Source: JBCBTD01 sp039818825 (GTDB lineage Bacteria; Pseudomonadota; Alphaproteobacteria; Geminicoccales; Geminicoccaceae). From it: DNA of 18,922 nt. The translations under genes and the position numbers were made by a program. The notes beneath the pieces are model-generated. The model worked only from the letters and a program-made list of their open reading frames with translations. It was not told where the DNA came from and searched no databases. Shown here one piece after another: positions 7,769 through 14,803 of the stretch. Within the stretch, counting starts at the first letter, position 1. Each line of letters begins with the position of its first letter. The stretch spans positions 1 through 18,922 of the forward strand of contig JBCBTD010000072.1 of assembly GCA_039818825.1 (NCBI GenBank), in the 5' to 3' direction.

Positions 7769-8746
7769 TCAGTGCAGCGCTGGTCGCTTCAAGAAGCTCT
7801 CGCGATCGGCGGACACGACGGTCAGTTGGACCGGCCGGCCGTCGCGCAGCACCGTGAGCGGTACTTCCGTTCCGGCGGGGCCAAGATCCCACATTTTCCG
7901 GTAAAGATCGGCGAGGTCATCGATGCGCAGGCCGGCCACCTCGACGATGACGTCGCCGGCATCGATGCCGCTGGTCTCGGCCGGGCCCTGTGGCGCGAGC
8001 GCGGTGATCTCGACCCCCGATTCGGTCTCCGCCGGATAGAAGCCCAACCAAGGCCGCGGCTCGCGCGTGGCTCTGCCGAACCGCAACAGATCGTCCAAGA
8101 TCGGCGGCAAGAGGTCGGCGGGGACGAACATGTTTCCCGATTGCTGGACGCCCTTGGCCGAGGTGGTCTGGACCAACAACGAGCCGACGCCGATCAGTTT
8201 GCCTTGCTCGTCGAGCATCGCCGCTCCGCTCCATCGTGGGTGCGCCGGCACGGTGAACAGTGCTTCCTCCAGCAGATACTCCCAATAGCCAGCGAACTCC
8301 CGTTTGGCCGCCAGTCGCGTCTGCAACGCCTGCTCTCGGCCGCCGACCGACGCGGCGATGACTTGGCTGCCGACCTGAATGCCGCGCGCGGCGGCGATCT
8401 GCACCGAGCTGACGTCGAGCCGGCTCAGTGCTTGGACCAGGCCGAACCCCGTCACCTGGTCGTAGGCGACCACGTGCGCTGGTGCTGCGACGCCCGAGTT
8501 GGTGGTCAACCACACGCGCTCCGCCTCGGTGACCAGATAGCCGATGGTCAGTACCAGGCCGTCGTCGCTGATCACCACGCCGCTGCCGAAGCGCTCGGTG
8601 CCAAGCACCTCGGCGGTAAAAGCGTCTTCCGGCACCTCGGCGCGCAGGCCGACCACGGCAGTCAGCACGGCGTCCAGGTCGAAGCCCACGTATTGCGGGT
8701 CAGGACGGGCCGATTCGGGGATCTCACCGCTGTCGAAGTCCGTCAT
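7769..8746 (-). CDS. HtrA-like (S1C) protein with PDZ domain and a degenerate catalytic triad
   Basis: A 325-residue protein with a trypsin-like S1C fold (about 25-220) and a C-terminal PDZ domain (about 230-320; WLGFYPAETESGVEITAL, GIDAGDVIVEVAG). Aligned by eye with DegP/HtrA, the His-containing TNNHV block reads GLVLTIGYLV, placing Tyr70 at the catalytic His. The catalytic Asp position (DPxxD) reads DQVTG, giving Gly100. The Ser block (GNSGGP) reads RWSGAA, keeping Ser173. Two of three triad residues appear lost, so it is probably a pseudoprotease, for example a chaperone or scaffold. The N-terminus (MTDFDSGEIPESARPDPQ) is not a signal peptide, so it may be cytoplasmic, unlike most HtrA proteins. 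ATG 8746 is preceded by an AAGGTGG site; the frame stays open far upstream without a better start. It lies 119 bases after thiY and may be a separate unit. Confidence 0.85.
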   Translation of the reverse strand: MTDFDSGEIPESARPDPQYVGFDLDAVLTAVVGLRAEVPEDAFTAEVLGTERFGSGVVISDDGLVLTIGYLVTEAERVWLTTNSGVAAPAHVVAYDQVTGFGLVQALSRLDVSSVQIAAARGIQVGSQVIAASVGGREQALQTRLAAKREFAGYWEYLLEEALFTVPAHPRWSGAAMLDEQGKLIGVGSLLVQTTSAKGVQQSGNMFVPADLLPPILDDLLRFGRATREPRPWLGFYPAETESGVEITALAPQGPAETSGIDAGDVIVEVAGLRIDDLADLYRKMWDLGPAGTEVPLTVLRDGRPVQLTVVSADRESFLKRPALH

Positions 8747-8865
8747 CACCACCTTCCGCGGATCGTGGCACCAAAGGCGAGCCTCATGATGTTGGCGCGC
8801 CTCGTCAAGGCTGGAGCGAGCGGCCTCGTGTGCCGGCTGCGCCGCTAGCGCACCCGCGCGCGTGC

Positions 8866-9828
8866 TCAGCGTACCGTCGCCGCCGCGTCGGCCGATGCCC
8901 CGAGGTCCACCGCGTAGGCCGAGACCGGCAGCGCCGTGTCGATCAGTCCCTGCTCCACCAGGAAAGCGGCGAACCGGGCGTAGCGGCCGCTGTCGAGGGC
9001 GGCCGGCGCGAGCGACAGGCGCGGCCACGTGTCCCGCCAGGCCCGGGCGTTGAGTTCGTCGTCGAGTTGCGGATCGGAGCCGCTGAACACGTCCCACGCC
9101 TCGTCCGGATGGTTCACGAGCCAGTGGGTTGCGCCTTCGATGGCGGCCAGGAACCGCGGCAGCCGGTCGTCGTCGAGGCGGTCGCTGCGAGCGACGTAGA
9201 TCAGCTCGTCATAGGCCGGCACGCCCTCTTCTTCCAAGTAGAACGCCCGGCCGGGCCGCTCGACCAGGTCCATCTGATTCAACTCGAAGTTGCGAAAGGC
9301 GCCGATCACGGCGTCGACCTGGCCGGCGATCAGGGCCGGCGACAAAGAGAAGTTGACGTTGATCAGTTCGACCGATTCCAGGTCTTGTCCGGCGTTCGCC
9401 AGCATCGCGCCGAGCAGTGCATCCTCGAAGCCGCCGACGGAGAAGCCGACGCGCTTACCGGCGAGGTCGCCGATGGTCTGGACCGGCGAGTCGGCGAGCA
9501 CGACGACGGTGTTGAGTGGTGTGCCGACCAGTGTACCGATGCGCACCAGTGGTAATCCCTCCGCCACCTGGAGATGGAGCTGCGGCTGGTACGAGATCGC
9601 GATGTCCGCACGCCCGGCCGCCACGAGCTTCGGCGGGTCGTTCGGATCGGCGGGTGCAACGAGTTCGACGTCCAAACCGACACCGTCGAAGTAACCCTTC
9701 TCAGCGGCGACCACCAAGGGGCCGTGATTGGGATTGACGAACCAGTCGAGCAACACGGTCAAGCGGTCGGCGGCGTTCGCCGGCACCGGGCCGAGTAGCC
9801 CGAGGGCCAGGATCGCGAGGCGAATCAT
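8866..9828 (-). CDS. thiY: ABC transporter substrate-binding protein, thiamine pyrimidine-precursor type (ThiY/NMT1-like)
   Basis: A 320-residue periplasmic binding protein. The N-terminus MIRLAILALGLLGPVPANA is a Sec signal peptide with an AxA site before ADRLTV. The mature protein opens with LTVLLDWFVNPNHGPLVVA, the typical ThiY/NMT1 beginning, followed by GLDVELVAPADPNDPPKLVA, DIAISYQPQLHLQVAEG and LAGKRVGFSVGGFEDALL. ThiY proteins bind formylaminopyrimidine or HMP-type precursors. The neighbouring thiX permease (ATGA overlap at 9825-9828), tenA and TPP-riboswitch control fit that role. It is the last gene of the operon. No ATPase gene follows; the next gene is the HtrA-like one. The exact ligand is inferred from family and context. 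Confidence 0.85.
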   Translation of the reverse strand: MIRLAILALGLLGPVPANAADRLTVLLDWFVNPNHGPLVVAAEKGYFDGVGLDVELVAPADPNDPPKLVAAGRADIAISYQPQLHLQVAEGLPLVRIGTLVGTPLNTVVVLADSPVQTIGDLAGKRVGFSVGGFEDALLGAMLANAGQDLESVELINVNFSLSPALIAGQVDAVIGAFRNFELNQMDLVERPGRAFYLEEEGVPAYDELIYVARSDRLDDDRLPRFLAAIEGATHWLVNHPDEAWDVFSGSDPQLDDELNARAWRDTWPRLSLAPAALDSGRYARFAAFLVEQGLIDTALPVSAYAVDLGASADAAATVR

Positions 9829-10577
9829 CGGGTCTGTTCCTCCGGGTCGAGGTGGTCGAAGCTGTCGGATTGCCAGGGCGTGAGGCGATGCCCGAGCCGG
9901 TCGACGAGGGTGAAGAGTGCCAGTGCCATCGCGGCCAGCACGACCAGTGCAGCGAACATGAGATCGACCTGCATCCGGGCGTTGGCGTGCAACATGAGGA
10001 ACCCTAGGCCGGCGCTGGCACCGACCCATTCGCCGACCACGGCGCCGATCGGCGCCGTCGCGGCGGCAACTCGGAGCCCGGAAGCGAATGCCGGCATCGC
10101 CGATGGGAGCCGAATCAGAACCAGCCGCTGGGCGCCGTTGGCACCGGCCAGGCGCGCGAGGTCGAGCAGACCGGGGTCGGCCCGCCGCAAACCGTCGTAG
10201 AATGCGGACGTCAGTGGGAAGTAGACGATCAGCACCGCCATCGCGATTTTCGACGCGGCGCCATAGCCGAACCACAGCACCAGGAGCGGCGCCAGGGCGA
10301 AAACCGGCAGTGCTTGGCTGATGACCAACATCGGGTACAACCAGCGCCGCACCGCGGTGGAGGCGGCGAGCGCCAAGCCGGTGAGACCGCCCAGCAGCAC
10401 CCCGACGCCGAGCCCGACGACGATGTGGCCGCCCGTCACCGCGGCGTGACGCAACAGCGTCGCCCATTGCTCGGCCAGCACCAAGGCGACGTCGAGCGGA
10501 CCCGGCAGAATGAACGGCGGGACGCCGGTGATGCGGACGACCAGCGCCCACGCGAGAACGATGCCGGCGGCGGTCAC
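9825..10577 (-). CDS. thiX: ABC transporter permease for thiamine pyrimidine precursor (ThiX-like)
   Basis: A 250-residue inner-membrane permease of the BPD type with about six hydrophobic segments. The EAA-loop region reads DLARLAGANGAQRLVLIRLPSA, the site that contacts an ATPase. Family landmarks are PPFILPGPLDV near the N-terminus, LVLWFGYG, YFPLTSAFYDGLR and GAVVGEWVGASAGLGF. It overlaps thiY by ATGA and presumably forms a transporter with it. The GTG start at 10577 is the only ordinary start in the frame and has no visible Shine-Dalgarno. The frame continues upstream with RRWPFWLRPT, which looks like native N-terminus, so a non-canonical start (for example CTG) or coupling to tenA, 58 bases upstream, is possible. 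No ThiZ ATPase is encoded in the window. Confidence 0.85.
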   Translation of the reverse strand: MTAAGIVLAWALVVRITGVPPFILPGPLDVALVLAEQWATLLRHAAVTGGHIVVGLGVGVLLGGLTGLALAASTAVRRWLYPMLVISQALPVFALAPLLVLWFGYGAASKIAMAVLIVYFPLTSAFYDGLRRADPGLLDLARLAGANGAQRLVLIRLPSAMPAFASGLRVAAATAPIGAVVGEWVGASAGLGFLMLHANARMQVDLMFAALVVLAAMALALFTLVDRLGHRLTPWQSDSFDHLDPEEQTR

Positions 10578-10635
10578 GGTCGGGCGCAGCCAGAACGGCC
10601 AGCGTCGCGCATCCGCCCGATCGCTCGCGAGGGGC

Positions 10636-11340
10636 TCAGCGCGCAGCGAGGCCGATCTCCCAGAAACCGATCTCGAGTTGCGTTGCCTGGCCGAAGGTGG
10701 CGACTAGACCGGGCCAGCGCGGACTGGTCCAAGGCTCGTCGGCGAGGCGGCGTCGCAAGACCCGTTCGAGCTGGAGGACAGCCGTCCGTGCGCCGTCCTG
10801 GTAGCTCTCGCCGGCATAGGTCGTGATCCAGTCGTCGTAAGGATTGCCGGCGCGGTGGGTCGCTGGGTCACCCGCCAGTCGTGCGCCGATCTCCGCGTAG
10901 CCGACGACGCACGGCGCCAGGGCAACCAAGAGGTCGGCAAGATCGCCCGCGAGGCCGCGCTCCATGACGAAACGCGTGTAGGCCGCATTCGCCGGGGCCT
11001 CAGGCGTGGCCTGAAGCTCTGCTTCGTCGATGCCGTACTCGGCACAGATGTTGACGTGAAGCTGCAACTCCTCGTCGATCAAGGCGCGGACCAGAATCGC
11101 CGCTGCCCGGATGTCTTCGACGTCGTGGCTCTTGAAGGCTGCCAAGGCCCAGGCGCGTGCGAAGTGAACGAGAAACAGATAATCTTGGACGAGGTAGGTG
11201 CGGAACGCCGGCTGCGGCAGCGTGCCTGTGGCGAGGCCACCTACGAACGGATGGCGGGTGAAGTCCGACCACACGCCGTCGTTGGCCCGGATCATGCGCG
11301 CCAGTGCCGTTTCCTGGTCGACCGTATAGAGTTCGCTCAC
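10636..11340 (-). CDS. tenA: TenA family aminopyrimidine aminohydrolase / thiaminase II
   Basis: TenA hydrolyses aminomethyl-HMP (from base-degraded thiamine) to HMP, feeding ThiD in the salvage pathway. The 234-residue all-helical protein has family landmarks: YLVQDYLFLVHFARAWALA (Asp53 in the active-site DY pair), RALIDEELQLH, Tyr121, the nucleophile motif LAPCVVGYAEIG (Cys144, Tyr148), NPYDDWITTYAGESYQ, and a C-terminal QLEIGFWEIG with a candidate catalytic Glu223. Keeping the Cys places it in the TenA_C class rather than the TenA_E class. The GTG start at 11340 overlaps the TRAP gene stop as GTGA, suggesting coupled translation; its own Shine-Dalgarno is poorly placed. A longer frame to 11388 runs into the TRAP gene and is rejected. 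Confidence 0.93.
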   Translation of the reverse strand: MSELYTVDQETALARMIRANDGVWSDFTRHPFVGGLATGTLPQPAFRTYLVQDYLFLVHFARAWALAAFKSHDVEDIRAAAILVRALIDEELQLHVNICAEYGIDEAELQATPEAPANAAYTRFVMERGLAGDLADLLVALAPCVVGYAEIGARLAGDPATHRAGNPYDDWITTYAGESYQDGARTAVLQLERVLRRRLADEPWTSPRWPGLVATFGQATQLEIGFWEIGLAAR

Positions 11341-12410
11341 GCCTCGTCTCGCATCGTCAAGAAGGCGCCGACGGACTGACTGGCCCATGCGCGGCCGCGC
11401 TCCAACGTCTCGGCGTAGCTCCGGGCGATCCGGCCTTCCGGGCCATCCGCCGCGGCGAACGTCGCCAGCAGGTCGCGTGCGGCGCTTCGGGCCGGGGTGA
11501 CGATGCTCTCGGGGAACGGCAGAATCGTCACGCCGAAGTCGTCTTGCAAGCGCGCGAGCGCGTGTGTGTTGCGCTGCTCGGCCTCGACCAGGGCGAGCGC
11601 GTTTTCGGTGGCGCAGGCGTGTTCCACGGCTGCGCGCAAATCGGCGGGCAGGGCGTCCATGGCCCGGCGGTTGACCAACGCTTCGCCGGTGCCGTTGGGC
11701 TCGTGGAAGCCAGGACCGTAGTAGTATTTGGCGACCTTGTGGAAACCGAGCGGTAGGTCGCTGGCCGGGCCGGCGAACTCTGCCGCGTCGATGGCCCCGG
11801 ACTGCAGGGCTGCCAGCGTCTCGCCAGGCGGCAGTGACACTTGGACGATGCCGAAGCCCTGGTACACGATACCGCCGAGACCGGGCATCCGGAACCTAAG
11901 GCCCTGCAGGTCGTCAGGACCCTGGAGTGGCCGGCGGAACCAGCCGCCCATCGACATGCCGGTGTTGCCCGCGAGGTAAGGCTTCACCCCGAGATCAGCG
12001 TAGTAGTCGTCCCAGAGCGCTTGGCCGCCACCGACCTCGATCCAGCCGTTGTGCTCCTGGGGAACGAGGCCGAAGGGGACTGCGAGGAAAAACGGTGCGG
12101 CCGGGAGTTTCCCTGACCAGAACACCGACGCGGCATGACCCATCTCGGCCGTACCGGCACCGACCGCATCGAGGACCTCGAAGGGTGGCACGAGGCTGCC
12201 GGCCGGGAAGACGTCGACGCGCAGCCGGCCGTCGGTGAGCCGTGCGATGCGGTCGGCGAGGCGTGCAGCACTCACACCCGGGCCGGGCAGGTTGGCGGGC
12301 CAGGCGGTGGCCATGCGCCATCGCCGTGCCGCCTGGGCACGCACCACCGCCGGCGAGGCGATGGCGAGGCTGGCGCCAGCCAGCATGCTACGGCGAGGGA
12401 GACCGCTCAC
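11337..12410 (-). CDS. TRAP transporter solute-binding protein (DctP superfamily, TakP/FcbT1-like) inside the thiamine operon
   Basis: A 357-residue periplasmic binding protein. The N-terminus LPRRSMLAGASLAIASPAVVRAQA has a twin-arginine and ends with AQA, resembling a Tat signal peptide. Family motifs include ATAWPANLPGPG, GSLVPPFEVLDAVGAGTAEMGH, NTGMSMGGWFRRPL, LQGLRFRMPGLGG (Arg174, the conserved carboxylate-binding Arg position), ALQSGAIDAAEFAGPASD and YYYGPGFHEPNGTGEALVN. This is the subgroup that includes TakP, a 2-oxo-acid binder, so a carboxylate ligand is likely. GTG 12410 overlaps the thiD stop as GTGA and has GGAG 6 bases upstream. Its end overlaps tenA as GTGA. No DctQ or DctM membrane genes are nearby. 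The location implies a ligand linked to thiamine, but that is inference. Confidence 0.9.
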   Translation of the reverse strand: MSGLPRRSMLAGASLAIASPAVVRAQAARRWRMATAWPANLPGPGVSAARLADRIARLTDGRLRVDVFPAGSLVPPFEVLDAVGAGTAEMGHAASVFWSGKLPAAPFFLAVPFGLVPQEHNGWIEVGGGQALWDDYYADLGVKPYLAGNTGMSMGGWFRRPLQGPDDLQGLRFRMPGLGGIVYQGFGIVQVSLPPGETLAALQSGAIDAAEFAGPASDLPLGFHKVAKYYYGPGFHEPNGTGEALVNRRAMDALPADLRAAVEHACATENALALVEAEQRNTHALARLQDDFGVTILPFPESIVTPARSAARDLLATFAAADGPEGRIARSYAETLERGRAWASQSVGAFLTMRDEA

Positions 12411-13219
12411 GACCTGCTCCGCCAGATGGCGTGGAAGTGGTGCACCGGGCCGTGGCCCTGACCGATCGTCAGGGTATCGGCGGCCTCGATCGCCGCGCCG
12501 ACGTAGCGTTTTGCCTCGAAGACCGCTTGCGAGAGTGGCACCCGGTGCGCAAGCCGAGCGGCGATCGCTGCGGACAAGGTACAGCCGGTACCGTGGGTGT
12601 TGTGCGTCGGCGCCCGGAGAGCCTCCAACCAATGGGCCTCGCCACCGTCCAGGAGTAGGTCTGGGCTCTGGTCGCCGGCCAAATGGCCGCCCTTCAGCAA
12701 CACGTTGGCCGGGCCGAGATGCTGCAACCGCGCGGCGACGTTGGCCATTTGCCTGCGTTCGGTCGGGACGTCGATCTGCAGCAGGTCTGCGGCCTCGGGC
12801 AGGTTGGGGGTCACGAGCGATGCCAGGGGCAACAGGCGGTCGCGCAGTGCCGTCACCGCGTCTTCGGCCAACAGCCGATCGCCGCCTTTGGCGACCATGA
12901 CCGGGTCGAGCACCACCCAGCGTGGGCGCCAGCGTTCCAGACCACCGGCGACGGCGTCGATCGTCGCCGCCGTGCCGAGCATGCCGATCTTGACGGCGTG
13001 TATGTCGAGGTCGTCGAACACGGCATCGATCTGCGCACGCACGAACGCAGGTTCGACGCCGGCAATGCCGAGCACGCCCTGGGTGTTCTGCGCGGTCAAC
13101 GCAGTAACCACCGAGCAGCCGTAGGTGTCGAGCGCCGAGAAGGTCTTGAGATCGGCTTGTATGCCTGCACCGCCGCCGGAGTCCGAGCCGGCAATGGTCA
13201 GCGCCGTTGCTGTCGTCAT
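12407..13219 (-). CDS. thiD: Hydroxymethylpyrimidine/phosphomethylpyrimidine kinase (ThiD)
   Basis: ThiD phosphorylates HMP to HMP-P and then HMP-PP, the pyrimidine substrate of ThiE. At 270 residues it is the normal single-domain length. Ribokinase-family signatures are TIAGSDSGGGAGIQADLKTF (about 8-27), VVTALTAQNTQG with Gln44 in the HMP pocket, VKIGMLG (77-82), VVLDPVMVAKGG (102-113), VTPNLPEA (136-143), and the anion hole/catalytic loop HGTGCTLSAAIAA with GTGC at 210-213, all intact. ATG 13219 overlaps the thiE stop as ATGA, and the end overlaps the TRAP gene. Expression should follow the TPP riboswitch upstream of thiM. Confidence 0.96.
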   Translation of the reverse strand: MTTATALTIAGSDSGGGAGIQADLKTFSALDTYGCSVVTALTAQNTQGVLGIAGVEPAFVRAQIDAVFDDLDIHAVKIGMLGTAATIDAVAGGLERWRPRWVVLDPVMVAKGGDRLLAEDAVTALRDRLLPLASLVTPNLPEAADLLQIDVPTERRQMANVAARLQHLGPANVLLKGGHLAGDQSPDLLLDGGEAHWLEALRAPTHNTHGTGCTLSAAIAARLAHRVPLSQAVFEAKRYVGAAIEAADTLTIGQGHGPVHHFHAIWRSRS

Positions 13220-13872
13220 GGCCGCTCCTTGCGGGCGAGGGCATCGTCTACCGCCGTCCGCAACGCTTCAGCGGCGCGTCGCACGTCGGGCGCCCGGAAC
13301 AACGCGCCGATCACGGCGATGCCGTCGACGCCGGCGGCGATGGTCTCGTGGGTGCGCGCCGCATCGATGCCGGCGATCGCGCAGAACGGCAGGTCCGGCA
13401 GATGGGTGCGGGCCGCTGCAGCCAGATTGGCCAAGCCAGCGGGGCCGAGCGGCGGATCGCCCGGGTCCTTGCTCGACGTCGGGTAGACCGGTCCAAAAGC
13501 GGCGTAGTCGACCCGCGCGGCGACCCTGGCTTCGTGCGCATGATGAACGGTAACGCCGATGATGGCACGCTCACCCAACAGCGTCCGCGCGTCCGCCGCC
13601 CGCATGTCGGTGGTGCCCAGGTGAACGCCGTCGGCACCTACGACGAGTGCGACGTCGACGCGGTCGTTGATGATCAGCGGGACGCGACCCTGGAGCGCGG
13701 CGTGGACGGTGCGGGCGAGGTGGACGCGCGCCCGCGTGTCGTCGCGCTTGTCGCGCAGTTGAACCAGCGTGGCGCCGCCCGCGACCGCCTCCTGCACGGC
13801 GTCGACGAGCCGCCCGGGTTCGGTGATCGCAGGATCGGCGACGGCGTAGAGGCGAAGGTCGATGCGGCTCAC
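13216..13872 (-). CDS. thiE: Thiamine phosphate synthase (ThiE)
   Basis: ThiE couples HMP-PP (from ThiD) with hydroxyethylthiazole phosphate (from ThiM) to make thiamine phosphate. The 218-residue TIM barrel shows the expected motifs: VQLRDK (37-42, pyrophosphate contact), IIND (67-70), GADGVHLG (79-86) with Asp89, GVTVHHAHEA (usually a Ser where Thr is found here), FGPVYPTSSKDPG (126-138), AIAGI (165-169) and a phosphate-binding GIAVIGALF (184-192). GTG 13872 overlaps the thiM stop as GTGA, and the gene ends in an ATGA overlap with thiD. The frame runs upstream to 14130 but that part lies inside thiM and is not family-like. Confidence 0.95.
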   Translation of the reverse strand: MSRIDLRLYAVADPAITEPGRLVDAVQEAVAGGATLVQLRDKRDDTRARVHLARTVHAALQGRVPLIINDRVDVALVVGADGVHLGTTDMRAADARTLLGERAIIGVTVHHAHEARVAARVDYAAFGPVYPTSSKDPGDPPLGPAGLANLAAAARTHLPDLPFCAIAGIDAARTHETIAAGVDGIAVIGALFRAPDVRRAAEALRTAVDDALARKERP

Positions 13873-14621
13873 GAGACCCTCGCACGCGCTTCGAGCGCCG
13901 CTGCGTCCAAGGCGTAGAGAGCGTCGATCAGCGCCGGTTGAAAGCTGCCCGGTCCGTCTACGTGCTCGCCAGCGATCTCGCCCGCAACGGCGATCGCCAG
14001 TAGCGCCGCGCCGGTGGCGATGAAGGCGTCGGGCTCCACGGCCAGAAACGCCGCGACCAGCGCGCCACCAGCGCAGCCGACTGCCGTGACGGCAGCCATC
14101 AACGGATGACCGTTCTCGACCAGGATCCAACGTTTGCCTGCCTCGATGCGATCCTCGGCGCCGGTCTTCGCGATCACGGTGGCCTGCCGGTCGACGATCG
14201 TCTCGAAGAGTGGGATTTCGGCGGCATTGCCGCGCAGCACTTGGGGCCCGCGGGCCACGAGTTCTTCGGCGAAGGCGAAACGGCCGGTCGACCGTTCGAC
14301 CTTGACCGGGTCCAGGACCCAGGGAACGCGACGTCGTTCGAGGATCGGCAGGGCTCGGCGCGCGGCTTCGGCGCGGCTGGCGTCGAACATGCCGAGATTG
14401 ATCAGCAGAGCGTCGGTGTTTTCGGCAAAGGCTTCGATCTCGCCCGGCGCTTGCGACAGGCTCGGCTTGGCCCCGGCCGCCAAGAGCAGGTTCGCCGTCA
14501 AGGCTTGGGCGACGGGACTGGTCAGCGCGTGAACCTGAGGCCGTCGTTGGCGGAGCGCAGCCAAAACTCGGGCCGTCGCATCGACCCAGAAGACCGCGTG
14601 GTGGTGGGGATGATCGCCCAC
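13869..14621 (-). CDS. thiM: Hydroxyethylthiazole kinase (ThiM), divergent
   Basis: ThiM phosphorylates 4-methyl-5-hydroxyethylthiazole for ThiE. The 250-residue protein matches E. coli ThiM (262 aa) through PQVHALTSPVAQALTANLLL, ALLINLGMFD, PWVLDPVKVE (100-109), VLRGNAAEI (128-136), GHPLM (171-175) and DGPGSF (222-227). It departs in two places. After RGNAAEI the segment holding the usual GRGVDS/T motif is missing, shortening that region by about 20 residues. The GTGC anion-hole motif reads AVGC (180-183), keeping the Cys but losing the Thr. The N-terminus has a short His cluster (DHPHHH). GTG 14621 has a strong GGAGGG 7 bases upstream. First gene after the TPP riboswitch. It is probably a working kinase but could have a shifted substrate. 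Confidence 0.88.
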   Translation of the reverse strand: MGDHPHHHAVFWVDATARVLAALRQRRPQVHALTSPVAQALTANLLLAAGAKPSLSQAPGEIEAFAENTDALLINLGMFDASRAEAARRALPILERRRVPWVLDPVKVERSTGRFAFAEELVARGPQVLRGNAAEIPLFETIVDRQATVIAKTGAEDRIEAGKRWILVENGHPLMAAVTAVGCAGGALVAAFLAVEPDAFIATGAALLAIAVAGEIAGEHVDGPGSFQPALIDALYALDAAALEARARVS

Positions 14622-14628
14622 TGGTGCT

Positions 14629-14643
14629 CCCTCCGTCGGAGAG
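14629..14643 (-). promoter_or_regulatory. Shine-Dalgarno-sequestering hairpin of the thiM expression platform
   Basis: Read on the minus strand, CTCTCC-GAC-GGAGGG forms a six-pair stem (one G-U) with a three-base loop. The 3' arm is exactly the thiM Shine-Dalgarno, which sits 7 bases before the GTG start. This lies between the TPP aptamer and the gene, so TPP probably controls translation initiation rather than termination; no U-tract follows the hairpin. Which sequence competes with this stem without TPP was not resolved. Confidence 0.6.
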
Positions 14644-14675
14644 GCAGCGTGGGCTCGATGGTCAGCCGACGCCCC

Positions 14676-14756
14676 AATCCCTCCGCCGGCATGATCCGGT
14701 TCAGGTTCGACGGGTTCGCGCAGCCACGCATCTCAGCCCCGAGAGGCACCCCGTTG
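14676..14756 (-). promoter_or_regulatory. TPP riboswitch (THI element) controlling the thiM operon
   Basis: Read on the minus strand, the conserved blocks occur in canonical order: GGGGTGCC (14752-14745), GGCTGAGAT, a variable P3-type arm, then ACCCGTCGAACCTGAACC, GGATCATGCCGGCG and GGAGGGA at the 3' side. These are the J2/3, P4 and P5 signatures of the TPP aptamer. It ends about 55 bases before the thiM start. High TPP would be expected to shut off all seven downstream genes, including the TRAP and ThiXY transport genes. The promoter must lie in the 3' end of, or just after, the carbonic anhydrase gene; I could not assign it firmly. Confidence 0.95.
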
Positions 14757-14803
14757 AGACATGTTGAACGTGCTATCGGCAGTGGCGCTTGGCAAGAGGG
14801 TCG

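Noticed and set aside
6737..8848. A 703-residue open frame on the plus strand opposite the EEP and HtrA-like genes
   Set aside because: It crosses two clear minus-strand genes and their gap, and shows shadow composition with no recognisable domain.
8747..8865. An intrinsic terminator between thiY and the HtrA-like gene
   Set aside because: A short TGCGC/GCGCA hairpin is possible just after thiY, but no T-run follows it.
9829..10551. Upstream extension of the thiY frame
   Set aside because: The extension lies inside thiX in another frame; a signal peptide starts at ATG 9828 and overlaps the thiX stop.
12411..13244. Upstream extension of the TRAP gene frame to a 635-residue protein
   Set aside because: It covers thiD out of frame; a Tat-like leader begins at GTG 12410 with a good ribosome site.
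14695..14720. A tRNA T-loop-like GGTTCGA sequence
   Set aside because: It belongs to the conserved 3' part of the TPP riboswitch, and no acceptor or anticodon arms surround it.
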